The translations under genes were made by a program, and so were the position numbers. A stretch of DNA of 64,000 nt, taken from Xestospongia muta. Its lineage: Eukaryota > Porifera > Demospongiae > Haplosclerida > Petrosiidae. The notes beneath the pieces were generated by a model, which was not told where the DNA came from, did not search any database, and saw nothing but the letters and a program-made list of their open reading frames with translations. The stretch's first letter is position 1. Each line of letters opens with the position of its first letter. The stretch lies in assembly GCA_963693285.1 (NCBI GenBank), contig OY848918.1, forward strand, positions 14,754,263 to 14,818,262, written 5' to 3'. This document shows, piece by piece, positions 21,700 through 33,584 of this stretch.

Positions 21700-22990
21700 T
21701 CCTTTTTCTTTCTGCAATAATGTAAATCAACATCAATCAACATCAATCAATGTTTATGTACCCTTTTTTGATAATGCTTAACCTCAATAAGTGACTTGGC
21801 TGAAACTTTGTCAATGTCTTTTTAATACCGTCTGAGTGAGGGACATGGGTATATATCTATGCTTACAACAACTTAACATGTTCACAAATGAAGTCATACT
21901 AACTCTATCTTTTAGCCTTGAGGGCTCTAGATCTTTTATGGTTCCCCTTACCCAAATCTGGACTTCTATTGAAGCTTTCTTTAACATGTGTTGTAAGAGT
22001 AATTTAATTGTCATTGTTTCACATCTAATCATTTCAGACTTACTTGCAGATGTTGACTCATTGGCTACTGTTTGTTCACTATCCACAGGTTCACTGCTTC
22101 TTTTCCCTGTGCTGCTTCTACTTCTATTCTTGCAATACTATTACTTAATAGCTGGTTCCAATCTATATCACTGTGTCCCAATGCATCTAAAAGCTTAAGA
22201 ATGTCAGACATCTCTCCTTCATCTTTAGGATACTTGGTGCCTTTAATTCAGTGGGTTCTGTGTGATAACAACCAGGTGGATCAAGGCATTCTCAAAAGAA
22301 CTTAGTTCATATTTGGCTTCTCCTTCTACCATGATATGGAAAGTGGTGTCTTCAGCCAAATGGCATATAATCATGTATGGAGCACTAAATTGAACTGTTG
22401 CAGAAAAGACTGACAAGTCATCTGAATTCTAAAGTGAAATTAAAGAGCTCTTAGAATTTTGCCAACATTTTGGCAAAATTCTGAGTCGAAATGTTAAATC
22501 ACAACAAAAACATAACAATTACCTAAAGTTAACATTACCTTCACAAACTGTACTAGCCTCTCATGGCGGCTTTTAGGAATCAACAATTCAGATAATAATT
22601 GAAAGTTTAGTCTAAACCTATTAGAAGATCATGTCATTATATTCACTTGAATTAGTAGTAAAGTACCTTTACCCACAAGTCCTTCACCTTGCTAATCATC
22701 AAGAGTGGCGAGAGGCTGTTTCAATTTTGGCCTATGCTTGATTTTCAATGAAGAATAAACAATCATTCTTTTCCCATGTTCGCCAACTTTCCATGAGTGA
22801 ATGAATGCTAGTCTTTTCATGCAACCCAATAAGAGTTTTGAATTCCATCCTAAACTGGAATAGAGAGGCAATGCACACATGTAAAATAATTACTATGTTA
22901 AAATGTTTTAAGAGATAACTCAATACTTTTCAAATCTTCAGTGATGGGTATCGTTTGAGGATTTCTATAACTGGAGGTTGAACATCTGTT
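21700..22990 (-). pseudogene. unidentified repeated protein family, decayed
   Basis: Minus-strand pieces separated by stops: SSRWKWITDVQPPV (22970), FRMEFKTLIGLHEKTSIHSL then MESWRTWEKND (22750-22860), RLNFQLLSELLIPKSRHERL (22560-22620), YMIICHLAEDTTFHIMVEGE then YELSSFENALIHLVV (22290-22390), and a Ser/Glu-rich stretch 21811-22086. I do not recognise a catalytic domain; similar runs occur, as far as I remember, in multi-copy hypothetical proteins of sponges and cnidarians. Could be transposon cargo or a host pseudogene. Confidence 0.35.
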
Positions 22991-23059
22991 ATCCATTTCC
23001 ATCTACTAGAAAATATGCTGCTGGTCAACTACCATTAGAACACAGAAAACATTGGCTAT

Positions 23060-23290
23060 ATTTGGACACAGTGTATTTAAACAATAGGATATTACATTAA
23101 GACATCATATAGAAATAAGGTAACACTAAAATTGGTTACTTTATAGAAAGAATATAGGGTAACATTGATAACATTAGGAACAATATAGGGTATCAATAAG
23201 ATGTTATATTAGGACATAATATAGCATAATATGGGTTAACGTTATAATGTGATATTAGGACACCGTGTTGGGTAACACTGGGATATTGTA
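23060..23290 (+). repeat. degenerate minisatellite
   Basis: Several imperfect units of roughly 20-30 bases around the core TTAGGACATAATATAGGGTAAC (read as TTAGGACAYARTATRG plus GGTAACATT). Similar units occur at 63470-63640. Confidence 0.6.
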
Positions 23291-23860
23291 TGGTGAAAGA
23301 AAATAATTATGAGAAGTACTATGTAAACTGTCACTACTGAAGTACTATGTAAACTGTCACTACTGATAGCCTGTCCTGGAAAATCTCCAACATAGTTGGT
23401 TATGTTACATTTAATTTATTATATCACTTTTCATGAAATTATTGCCCTTATAACTATATTTGTACTTTAATAAACTCTATCAGGAATTGTCACTCTATTG
23501 AGTCTGTTACAAACATTTTGTCCTCAGATAAATACTTTCTCTTGTTTTTGATGATTTTCATAAATAATCAACATGTATGTAATATATTTTAAAATGCTCT
23601 TTCAACCCATATTTACCAATTTGAACTCGGAAAAATGGATGCAATTATGTTATTTACATAAATTTATTTTATTAATGTAGTGTGTATCTTGGGTTGACAC
23701 CATTGGAACTAATTATAAAAGAAATGCTTTTCTCATTGTTGGATTCAATCTATTACCTTAATTTGTTCTACTACAGAACATGGTAATTCCAGATAATAGT
23801 CACATTTCTTTGTTTATCATCAACTTGTAGCTACATCCTTTGTATCAAATTACATGAATA
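23286..23860 (+). repeat. start of the tandem duplication, copy A
   Basis: Two blocks match copy B: 23286-23545 with 39949-40330 (shared GAGAAGTACTATGTAA, TAGCCTGTCCT, AAACTCTATCAGRAATTGTC) and 23600-23850 with 46620-46790 (shared ATTAATGTRGTGTGTATCTT, GGAACTAATTATAAAAGAAA). In copy B the blocks are split by the large TIR transposon. No gene here. Confidence 0.7.
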
Positions 23861-24860
23861 TGAAGTAGAAGCTGACATTATCAATGAACTATTTTGTTGT
23901 TGAATCACATTACTGGTTGATCATAAGTCATATCTCTTTACACACATCATTCTACTTCATATATATCAATTAATTATCATATCCTTGAATGTTTTAATTA
24001 AGATTTTTTTCATGATATCATATTCATAAGCATACCATGAGTATGAATAGGACACTGAAATATGTCCAAACTATCATGTAATCATTAATTTGTCAGCACA
24101 CTTTTTAACAGTGTGTGAGACACCAAGTGTGGTTTACACACTTTTGTGTTTACAGTACGTGGTTCAAGTTTTCAACAAATGACTTTTTAAAAGTTCATAT
24201 GTGCAATATGCAAAGGGATAGCCTATTATATATTCCATAGAGCCAATGACACAGCATTCTTTGTTTTCTGACTATTAACTATACAATTGTCAAATGCAAT
24301 ATGTGATCTCAGTGTCTGATCATGTATTGAGATATACCAGCATATATATATAATCTGGTTCAAATGCTAATGCAGTTACTGATGTGGAGTGTTTTTATAT
24401 CGCTGTGCACATTTATTATATCAGCATGACAATGCTGCAAACAGGAGTCACTTCATGTTGAAAGCTTCATAATGGAATGTTGCTTGTCAGCAGTTGTATT
24501 CCTTTTATAGAATTTTGGATTAAAATATATAGTACTCTATTCAAAATTGTGAAAAGCTTTTAAATATCTACAAATACAAGTTGTTACCATGGCAAAATTG
24601 ACGTCATTTGATTACTTCCTGTTGATTGTTTTACACATTACATATAATTATATGTACTTATGTAGTCCTTCATTTTTGTCACAAATATAGCAACATGGGC
24701 ATTAGTAGAAAGATCTTTTTGAGGGTTATGACTCTATCAGATCAAAAGGTTATTTCCTCAATTTTTTTTCAAAAATGGATTTTTAAGCGCTCTGAATGAA
24801 ATAGTATGTACTTTCTTCACTGCCAACTGAAAAATTAACACTGTAACATGTCATTGAACA
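23861..24860. other. no gene seen
   Basis: AT-rich upstream region of gene A; no motif recognised. Confidence 0.5.
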
Positions 24861-24879
24861 CTAAAACCAAAAGCGGTCT

Positions 24880-25600
24880 GTCAAGTCGAAAATTGACTAG
24901 CATAACAGATAATAAGAAAGTTTTGGAGACAGTAACATCCAAAAATGAGATATAAATCACCGTTTTTCTGAAATGTTTCTGTGAGATTTAAGAGCTTCCT
25001 AACTAACATCTGGATGTCAGAGTCTCCAGGTATACCCACAACTGGCCATAAAGTAACCAAATATGTCATTGCACGTCTTTTGAAAGTGTTTCTGGATGCT
25101 TTGGAGGGGTGCAGAATCTAATGCTAGGTTAATGTTTTTACTTTGACCTCCAGTCTCAAATCGTCTTATCTGACTTCCCAATCATTAATCCAGCCAACTC
25201 TGCCAATTCTGTTTCACTCATCCAAGTACACTTGTGAACTGAAAACAGAGAAAGAGACCAAATGAAACTCTATCTCCATGGTTGTGATGACTGACTCATT
25301 AGCCACAAAAGCTATCGATGATATGATCATATCAAACTTCAAGATTGAGTCAAATTCAAATGATGGATCAATATCTTTATCCTTCATATCTAAGGCATCA
25401 CCATACAGTACCAATAATTCAGCAAGTCCTTCATTCTCAGTTCTAAACTCGTCAGTCGTTCCACTAAACTGACCCTTTATCATTGACCATCCTGTTCAGA
25501 ACATCTCATTTTACTCTTTCTTGCTACCACTAGTGAGTCCTCGAGTAGCCTTTGTCTCTTCGACTTCAGTGGCATCGTCAAAGAGATAGAAAGATAGATT
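24880..25600 (-). pseudogene. N-terminal fragment of a DDE transposase family
   Basis: Minus order: MPLKSKRQRLLEDSLVVARK (from about 25573), NEGLAELLVLYGDALDMKDK and DPSFEFDSILKFD (25214-25483), then ETELAELAGLMIGKSDKTI and DWRS (near 25130-25220), a helix-turn-helix preceding a DDE core in a family I associate with fungi and basal animals. The catalytic part is absent. Frames break at 25480 and 25210. Confidence 0.45.
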
Positions 25601-25950
25601 TCAACAATGAAAGTACAAAGAGTTTGATCGCATGCCCTCCCGGGAGAGGTGAAATTAATTTGACCCGTCACAACCGTGCAAAAATTTATAAAAAGTACAA
25701 ACTTAGGTGGGAAAATGCAATGTTTAAATATTATATTATATGTGGGTTGACAAATTTATTATATATGTCATGTGCACATACTATACATCAAGTGACTCAT
25801 TGTCAAGAGTAAACCATACATGTTGATATAAAACCCTATATATACAGGATATTACTTTTTCTTTTAGTCAGAATGTCAAAAATATCATTACATCACACGT
25901 ATTGCAGATATTGATGATAAAATACCATTTATTCAGGAAACTTTGAAGTG

Positions 25951-26097
25951 CATTGTTTACAACTTTAGTCCTTATCTGAAATAGTTGGTATTTAGTTGAC
26001 AAGAGTCATATAGAAAAGTAATTATATACTGTTGATTTTCTATATGAGCCTTGTCAAGAACAACTATATTTCAGGGAAGGAAAAGTTGTAAACGATG
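25951..26097. repeat. inverted repeat, possible MITE
   Basis: Arms 25951-26018 and 26034-26097 pair along almost their whole length (about 65 bases, with CATYGTTTACAACTTT at the outer end and CATATAGAAAA at the inner end), loop of about 15 bases. Non-coding. Confidence 0.75.
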
Positions 26098-26620
26098 ACA
26101 ATAATCATATAAGAACTGAATGGATGTAATAACTATTGACATGACAAGGCCAGAGACCAACAAAAGTAGAATTATAATTATTTTTTCCTAATCATGACTT
26201 GATAATTTGTCCCGTGAGATAAAGTAAATAAAAACAGTATTTAACATTTTTACTATAGTGTGGAGTTAGCTATAAGGTGAGTCTGTCAGTTTGAAATCAG
26301 TCCACATGGCTTTTAAATGGACTAATTGAGTATAAACCTAGCTAGCAGTTTCAAAGCTGGTCATCACACATATATACATTGTTTAGAGGTTTATGTGTAT
26401 GCTTTATGTAAACCTGTCAATGAGGGGATTTGTACCACTGTTAAAACTGTTTGGCTATTTAACTAATAATGTGACTATTTGCTACAGTCCCAATAAATTT
26501 CCTGTTCGTGTCATAACTACTATGAGTGAAATTATGATAACAAAAAAGCAAAGTTGTGACAAGTGTACACCTCCTCAAGTATAGATAACTGTGTATAAAT
26601 GTATGATGCGAAATCGCGTC

Positions 26621-26686
26621 AACGGTAAATAAAGGGTTAACCAATGTTGCTAGGCAAGTGTCAAATTTAACCCTTTATTCACCGTT
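26621..26686. promoter_or_regulatory. 20-bp palindromic arms upstream of gene A
   Basis: AACGGTAAATAAAGGGTTAA (26621-26640) and its near-perfect inverse at 26667-26686, separated by 26 bases. It lies about 100 bases before the gene A start codon and next to a TATATAAG box. The same arms are not seen upstream of gene B. It may be a small MITE or a protein-binding palindrome. Confidence 0.5.
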
Positions 26687-26692
26687 ACCGGT

Positions 26693-26700
26693 TATATAAG
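26693..26700 (+). promoter_or_regulatory. putative TATA box of gene A
   Basis: TATATAAG, 83 bases before the ATG at 26783. Position fits a transcription start near 26725-26730. Inference from position only. Confidence 0.35.
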
Positions 26701-26782
26701 AAAAGTTTCGATACTTGTATCGGTAGGTTAGCCACTGCGTTCTGAAAAGGTATTACAACTGACGAGTAATATTACATTCGAC

Positions 26783-29700
26783 ATGAAGCTACTCGTGTTT
26801 GCAGTGGTGTTCTGCCTGGCAGTTACTGGCAAAGCTCAGAATTGTACAGCTCTAGCTAATGCTGGTAACTGTAACTTCTATACCCAGTGTGTACACCCAA
26901 GATTTCATCAATGTCGATATCCTCTTGCCTATGGTAATAAGTACTGCCGTCGTTTCACAAATAAGCGAGATTGTTTCACATCTGCTGTAAGTATTTAATG
27001 TTTTCTATAACTTCTTTCATTAATGTTAAATAGGGTCAAACTTGGATTGATAATGTAAAAATTTGCCTTATGAAAGCTATTTTGAACAGCAACGTCTACA
27101 ACTCAAATGGAACATGCAGTGAATTACAGACAGTTGCTTTCAATAGTCATCCCTCCTGTTATACTGACAATGGATTCTGTACTGATATTCTTTTGAATCC
27201 CAGTAACCTCAATAGCATTGCTAGTAAAGTCTTGGACTTGAGTGATTTCTGGAATAAACTGGCAATTCAACAGGTTTGCAACTAATATCTCTAAATATAC
27301 ATATTATTGAAGATAACATAATACTATAGGTTCTTCAAACAGCAACTACATGTGTGAAGGAGGTAGTTGATACTTTTTTATCCATTGTGGATAATTGGAT
27401 ACAAAATGTTGTAAAATTTGTCACACGTCAACTCCTTCGTATTCTGAAAAAACTTCTTGGAAGTATGTGAAACATTTTATTGCATAATTTTGACATTTTT
27501 ATACACAGGTTGTGATTCTGGCCTGGATATTGTTTTTGTGTTAGATGCTTCTGGAAGTATTGGTAGCGGCAATTTTATAACAATGAAGGACTTCATTAAA
27601 AAAGTTGTTTCCAACTTTGAAATTAGGGCTGACAAAACACGTGTTGGAGTTATACGATATGATAGTTCAGCTTCTATTGTAATTCCACTTGGTTCAATTA
27701 ACGATGCTTCGAAACTTAATAATTCTATTACCAATATTGTTTATACTAATGGTGGAACAGCTACACATTTAGCTTTAAAGCTTCTAGACACTGCCTTTAG
27801 TAATGCTCGTACAAGTCAAGGAGTCCCTCGAGTAGCTATTGTTTTTACTGATGGTCAATCTAATTCACCATCTTTAACTAAACAAGCTGCACAGGCTGTT
27901 CATTCAACTGGCATAGTAGTATATTCATTTGGTATTGGCGGTGGTGTCAATGAAGAGGAACTAAATGATATAGCTTCTAGTTCTAGCAATGTCTTTCTTA
28001 TCTCAGACTTCTCTCCAGGTCAATTTGCTGCCAAATTACTCCCATTACAAACATCAGCTTGTACAAGTAAGCATATTATATATTCCATTAATACAATGTA
28101 GTATATGTTCTCTATTAAAACAGCTCCAGCTATTGTTTCTATAAGTAAGCTATTGAAAACAAGTCTTGGAATGGGCGAATTTCGTTTACTGCAGTATCCC
28201 TTCCCTGATGAAGGCATTACACTTAAAGTTGACATTGCATTCGGACAAATACAGGTCCACGGATCATTCACAATACGAAATCCTACTTCTTTAACAGCTG
28301 ATTTCTCTATCACAAGTAATACTAGTTATATAAATTTCTTCATAGGTTCTGCCTTATACCAGTCATCTATTGGTGGTTTGCAAACAAGTCGTCAACGTCG
28401 TCAAATTGGTTCACCATCCAATACAACAGTTAATGTTTACCTATCCATTGAAGGCCTACAATCATACAACACATTCGTTTTAAATACAACATTTGGAGAT
28501 ACTAGTAAAGGTAAAAGCACAAGGCATATATTAAATGTACATAGATAGGACTGTTATTATTATTATTCAGACATTCTATTTATGATCTCATTAGCTAGAC
28601 AATGATTCTGTTGAGTAAATTGGAACAACTACAAATGAAACATTTAGACGAAATATCCCAAGTTAAAATTTATGGATAAGTGTATTTTGTAAACATAGCA
28701 GTTTTTTGGAACAATTTCTTGTTTCTTCTTGCCTGTGCTTTCTTTAAAAGGCCTTTCTGACTTTTCCAGTTTTGTCTTTCATTGGCAGCCTTATATTTGA
28801 ATGATTTCTTACTACTTAACTTTACAATTTTGTCTAATTTTGTAGCTACAAACACTGTCATTGCTGTATTAGACCAGTTCAAAATGCATTGCCAACTAGA
28901 AGACAGTAGACACATGAGAGACACACACACACACTCAGTAACCAGAAATGGTTAATCTTGATTAGCAACACAAATATAAATGAAAAGCTCTATAGGGTAA
29001 ATTATTATAAAACCCGCACAGCAAAAGTAGCTAAGTGATTTTAGTTTACAATTCTTAGTAAAAACATAATGCTGTCATCTCTTAATTGAGTTATGTACTG
29101 AATTTATTATTAAAATGATATGCATTCTGCTTTTTGTCTAGCTCATTACGAACATTAAGTAACTTGATGAATGGTGGGTGTATGTAACTTTTTGAATGGT
29201 GGGTGTATGTTTATGACTATCATTATGTCATCTTGCTGTGTCATTGCAGATGTGTTACATCTATTACAATAGAATTTATAGTACATCCTAGAGACATGTT
29301 GTTTGTCTTACATTTTTTTGCTGCTTTTACACAGCCTCACTATTTCCTTTTTTAGAAGTCATTAATAAGGTGTCAAATCCATAGTATCTATAGCAATCAA
29401 AACAGTATAGTGGCAACAATTTACTTTAATTTATATATAGTAGATAGATAAGTATCTTTACAGTGGCTTTATATCTAGGAGGTGGAGAGAATGTTGGAGT
29501 GTACTTACATGTTCTATCACATTTAACACTAATTTTATTTTGTAATTTAATAATAATAATTGCAAAGAATATTTACGGTGTAGTAAACCTAACAAAGTAC
29601 CATAAACTCCAATTTAAAAGAGTATGGATTTACTTGCTTTAAAATAATTTTGATTAGCAACTTCTATACCAATGAAAACTGTAATATAGATTATAAAACC

Positions 29701-31558
29701 TTCACTCTAGCAATAGCTAAGTATGTTAGTTTGCAATAAAATAAACATATATTTTATGTTATAATAATTATAGACAACAACATAATGCTGTTACCTCTTA
29801 ATTGAGAATCGTGTAATGAGTTTATAAATATGATGCACATTCTGCTTAATATCTATCTCATTATAAACACAAAGTAGTTTTATCGATGATGGGCACGTGT
29901 GTTATAATATAAGCTAGTCTAATTTCTGTTATTTTAGGTGTGTAAGATGTATTACAATAGAATTTATAGCAAATACTACATATATGTCCGTTTAAGAAAG
30001 TTGTATGTTTAACTATGTAAAGTGTGAAGTTCATTTTCTTACTCTAGAACTTTACACTTTATATACTTAAACATACAACTTCTTAAAAAGGATGAAAACA
30101 GTGTATGGTGTTTTTAGGAAAGGATACATTTAAAAGACAAATGGCTACAAATCAATTGTATCCAGTCCATTATAATGATGATATGAGTAGAGTCATACTA
30201 ATGATGTGTAATTTGATTATTGTATATCATATATAATGTCAGAGTGGTGATATATATACTAATTAAAGTTTGACAGTCTTGAAATTAATTATCAGAGCTA
30301 TTTAAATTCTGTTTAACATCTCTTAGTTAGACAAAGGAGTTTTAACAGATGCTGCATTGTTCTGTGTGTGACAATGTAAGAACTGTCACTATTTTAATAT
30401 TATACAGCACTCCCAATTTCCTTTTATGGAACTTATTAGTGAAGTGTCAAATCCATAGTAGTAACCTTAGCTATCAAAACAGTAAAGTGACAAACAAAAT
30501 ACTTTAAGTATTATATTGTGGATAAATAAAGATCTTTTTAAGGGTTTAAATGTGTGAGGTTTAGAGAATGCTGGAGTACACTTTTCAACAATGATTACTT
30601 CATAATAAAGATTGTATATAAAACATCTTATGTAGTTAAAAACCTATCAAGGTAGTAAAAAGTTTAATGAAAATGTATCTGGATTTCTTGCTTTGAATAA
30701 TTATGATTAGCAATTCTTATATCAATGAAAACCACTATAGTGTAGATTATTGCAGAAGTAGCTAAGTGATATGATCTGAAGATATTTCAACAGTAAATAT
30801 AGCTTGCAAGTTGACAAATTTTTATGACAACCTCATGATCACATGATGTAGATATTGCTTTGATACAACAATGTAAACAATTTAAGATTATAAATTAAAG
30901 CTGTTCAATATTTTGAAAGATATTAATTTAACAGCAAAACATTGGCTAGAGTGTGTAATTACCAGCAGTGTCTGCTGAAGAATATAACTACAGACCTGCT
31001 TACAGTTTGGGCTATTGAAATCATTGGTTCTTGTATGCATCAGTTGTTACAATAAAGTAATTTTAAATGCTTCAAAAATGTTCTGTTTGTGTAAAATATG
31101 ATTTGTACAAATCCAACATAGTAATAACTGTTAAAGTTTCTGTATTGGAGTTATGAGTACTCTAATTTATTCTTACCTGTCTGATTTAGTACAAATACAC
31201 TACAAACTCACTGGTATGAGTGAATTACCCATGAAATTTATAACTAAAGTATTTGATGTGGAAGCAGTCACGCAAATTTCTTATGATGCATGCAGCTAAA
31301 AAATTACTGAAGTTATATTTATCTATTGCATGATACAACAATCTTCATTATTTTACCATTCTTGCTCTACAATTTAAATCAAGGTGTTCATATATTTATT
31401 TTAGGTTCATGTTTAGCACTTAAACAAAGCTATTGTGGTTGCTGTAAATGGTCCTTGTCATCACGATGCTACAATTATGGATGCTATTGTGATGAAAGCT
31501 GTCACAAATGGAATGATTGTTGTAGCGATATAGCTGATATTGGTTGCTATTCTAACAG
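26783..31558 (+). CDS. secreted stanniocalcin-like/vWA/somatomedin B protein, copy A
   Basis: Exons 26783-26986, 27034-27273, 27330-27462, 27509-28066, 28124-28510 and 31405-31558, all with GT-AG borders; phases 0,0,1,1,1. Start MKLLVFAVVFCLAVTGKAQ is a clear signal peptide. Residues ~20-150 are Cys-rich (YCRRF, CFTSAGQTWIDNVKICL, SHPSCYTDNGFC) with the spacing of stanniocalcin hormones. The vWA domain has a full metal site: DASGSIG, GGTAT, FTDGQSN. The next module is beta-rich, N-glycosylation-prone and holds RQRR. The somatomedin B exon has eight Cys. Probably an extracellular adhesion or matrix protein. Further 3' exons were not found before the gypsy at 33.3 kb, so the end is open. Confidence 0.85.
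27509..28066 (+). CDS. von Willebrand factor A domain exon of gene A
   Basis: 558-base exon, phase 1 at both ends. Metal-ion-dependent adhesion site residues all present: D-x-S-x-S in LDASGSIGS, Thr in GGTATHLAL, Asp in IVFTDGQSN. Predicted to bind a ligand through Mg or Ca. Ends at QTSACTS. Confidence 0.92.
28124..28510 (+). CDS. beta-rich module with RQRR site, gene A
   Basis: 387-base exon, phase 1-1, same length in gene B. Carries LQYPFPDEGITLKVD, HGSFTIRNPTSLTADFSIT and YLSIEGLQS. The linker TSRQRRQ fits the furin rule R-x-R-R and is kept in both copies. Fold not recognised. Confidence 0.8.
28511..31404 (+). other. long intron of gene A with repeated segments
   Basis: 2.9-kb intron between the beta-rich exon and the somatomedin B exon. 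It contains three diverged copies of a segment starting GATTAGCAA (28960, 29652, 30708), each with CTAAGT and AACATAATGCTGT landmarks in the first two, and two copies of a segment with GTGTCAAATCCATAGTA (29370, 30446). Gene B's intron has two such copies. No exon was found in it. Confidence 0.65.
29991..30087. repeat. hairpin inverted repeat in gene A intron
   Basis: Arms 29991-30032 and 30046-30087 (TTTAAGAAAGTTGTATGTTT at the outer end), about 42 bases each with few mismatches, 13-base loop. A single-arm version is at 54810-54845 in gene B and at 37640-37690. Confidence 0.8.
31405..31558 (+). CDS. somatomedin B exon of gene A
   Basis: 154-base exon. SYCGCCKWSLSSRCYNYGCY then CDESCHKWNDCCSDIADIGC has the eight-Cys somatomedin B pattern, ending with CC-x-D. 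Followed by a GTAAGA donor, phase 2, so at least one more exon is expected. Confidence 0.9.
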
Positions 31559-33298
31559 GTAAGACAAATCAATAGCTCATGTAATACATCAATGTCGTCA
31601 GAAAAAGAAATACAAAGAGCACAGTAGCACATGCACATTTTTTAACATCAATGTAATAGTTCATAGTGCATGGAATAGTATAGGACAGATATGAACTTCA
31701 AAGGTTGCTAATTCTTTTGATATGATAACAAAACAAAACATTTCATCACACATTTTGTTAATACTTTATGATTTCTCTAATATATCCAAAAGTGTATTTA
31801 TATATACAACATATATGTATAATATATATCATACAGTTAAGAGGTTTATATGTATTATATAAACCTGCCAACAAGGGATTTGAAAAGGTATTACAGTACT
31901 CCATGGCTATTTAAGCTGTCAGGTACAATATTTTTATAAATTAACCTGCTGTGAGGTCTATATGCAATATGTAGAAGTTACACTGACATTCAAAATGTGA
32001 CTGTCAGATTTTATACTCTCAAACATTACGTTAGTCGAATATAGTTCATCAATGTATTAAATAGTTGTATATACATGTAGTTACTCAATTATTTCTTACA
32101 AGGTGTAATAATTACCAAATATTTATTGCTCTATCTTCATTAGCTACAAAGACACTGATCCTGTAACAATTATAAATGAGGATAATTGATGTGCTCTGTC
32201 CTTGCTACTTCCCTAACTAGTACTATGTGTGTCTGCATTTATTAATTAAAGTAGAATGTGTGTGATTTTTAGTAATTTTTTTTATGTTTTAGCTAGAAAT
32301 ACTTCAATAGTTATCATCTTGTATTTTGACAACAAACTTTCCATATTATCATTTAATTTTGTTGAAACAGCAAAACTAGTGCTGTTATAGAAATTTTTGA
32401 TTTTTTTAGCTAGAAATATATCAATAATTGTCATCGTGTATTTTTTTATATTGTCATTTAATTTGTTTAAACAGCAAAACTATTGCTATTATAGGTTTTT
32501 TCTATATTGTTATTGCAATTTTTGATAACCTGTTATTACAAGTGCTGTTTTGATACATAATCACACATTTAGCACATTTAAGTGAAGACTTTAATTTAAT
32601 TATGATAAATAGTTGGAATCGTTTAAGCTTTAAATGCTACATATTATATTCTTTATACATGTTATGTATTTGGAGACAAGTGTCAGATTACTTTCTCTTT
32701 AAACTTGCAAACAAATTCTTAAAGACAAAAAGGATGATTACTGAACAATGAATAGAAACAAGTACAAAGATATCTTTATCAATAAATCGCATGTTCCATT
32801 ACAGCTTTGTTTATTGATAATTTTTAGGGTTTCTAGCTTATTTTCATTCATAGCATAAAATTATAGAAAAAACGTTTATTCACTACATTGTTGATATTTG
32901 TAGAATGAAGGATAGTTGAGCTTTATAAACATGATGTTTCTATAAATAAAGGTTAAAATTAAAAAAAATAGAACATTTCAGCCAAAAGCCCTTTATTGAT
33001 TAGATAATATGAAATTAACAATCAATGATGGCTATATACAAAGTGTACATTATGATAATTTAAGAAGAAATTATTGTCTGAGGATGTTTATCATTTATTT
33101 TGTAGAAGAGTGTCTTTTATAATAGACTCTTCAATTTAGTAGAGATGTCCAGTTAAGGTTCAATATAAGTCCTTGATTAATATTAATCATGTTGTGGACA
33201 ATTCTTATGTAAATAGCTTTTTTAGTTTGTCTCTTCTACTAGTTTATTTCTTACTCTGGTCCAAAAAAATCTTAATCCTGTGCTTATGTAGTGGTATG
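31559..33298. other. intronic or 3' sequence, shared with copy B
   Basis: No exon seen. 31559-32650 matches 55495-56468 (for example GAGGATAATT, CTACTTCCCTAACTAGTACT), so this belongs to the duplicated unit. Two AT-rich diverged copies of a block with TAGAAATAYNTCAATA lie at 32290-32410. Confidence 0.6.
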
Positions 33299-33470
33299 TG
33301 TAATGTCTGTGCTTACTATTGACAAAGATTTATTGCGATTATAACACCAAGACACAAACACAAAAACAACCTCTAGAAAAGCATGAGGAACCAACACAAC
33401 TGAGCATGCTCTAACCATAATAATATTCGTACATAATTATTGGTAACACAATTAAGATCAACTATATACA
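33299..33470 (-). repeat. 3' LTR
   Basis: TGTAATGTCTGT...ACTATATACA in plus orientation (TG...CA). Partner of 37347-37510. Preceded in element orientation by the polypurine tract at 33471-33482. Confidence 0.8.
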
Positions 33471-33584
33471 TTCCTTCCTTGTTACAAAAGAAATGAAACA
33501 ACATTACATGATAGAATGTATAATAAATTCACTATTATCCCATGACTAGAATTGTCAAAAGTATTGATCTGGTGGATGACGAAC

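Noticed and set aside
31326..31404. Start codon at 31326 for a separate small secreted somatomedin B protein
   Set aside because: A good AG acceptor at 31403-31404 and matching phase tie this exon to gene A; gene B shows the same structure without that ATG.
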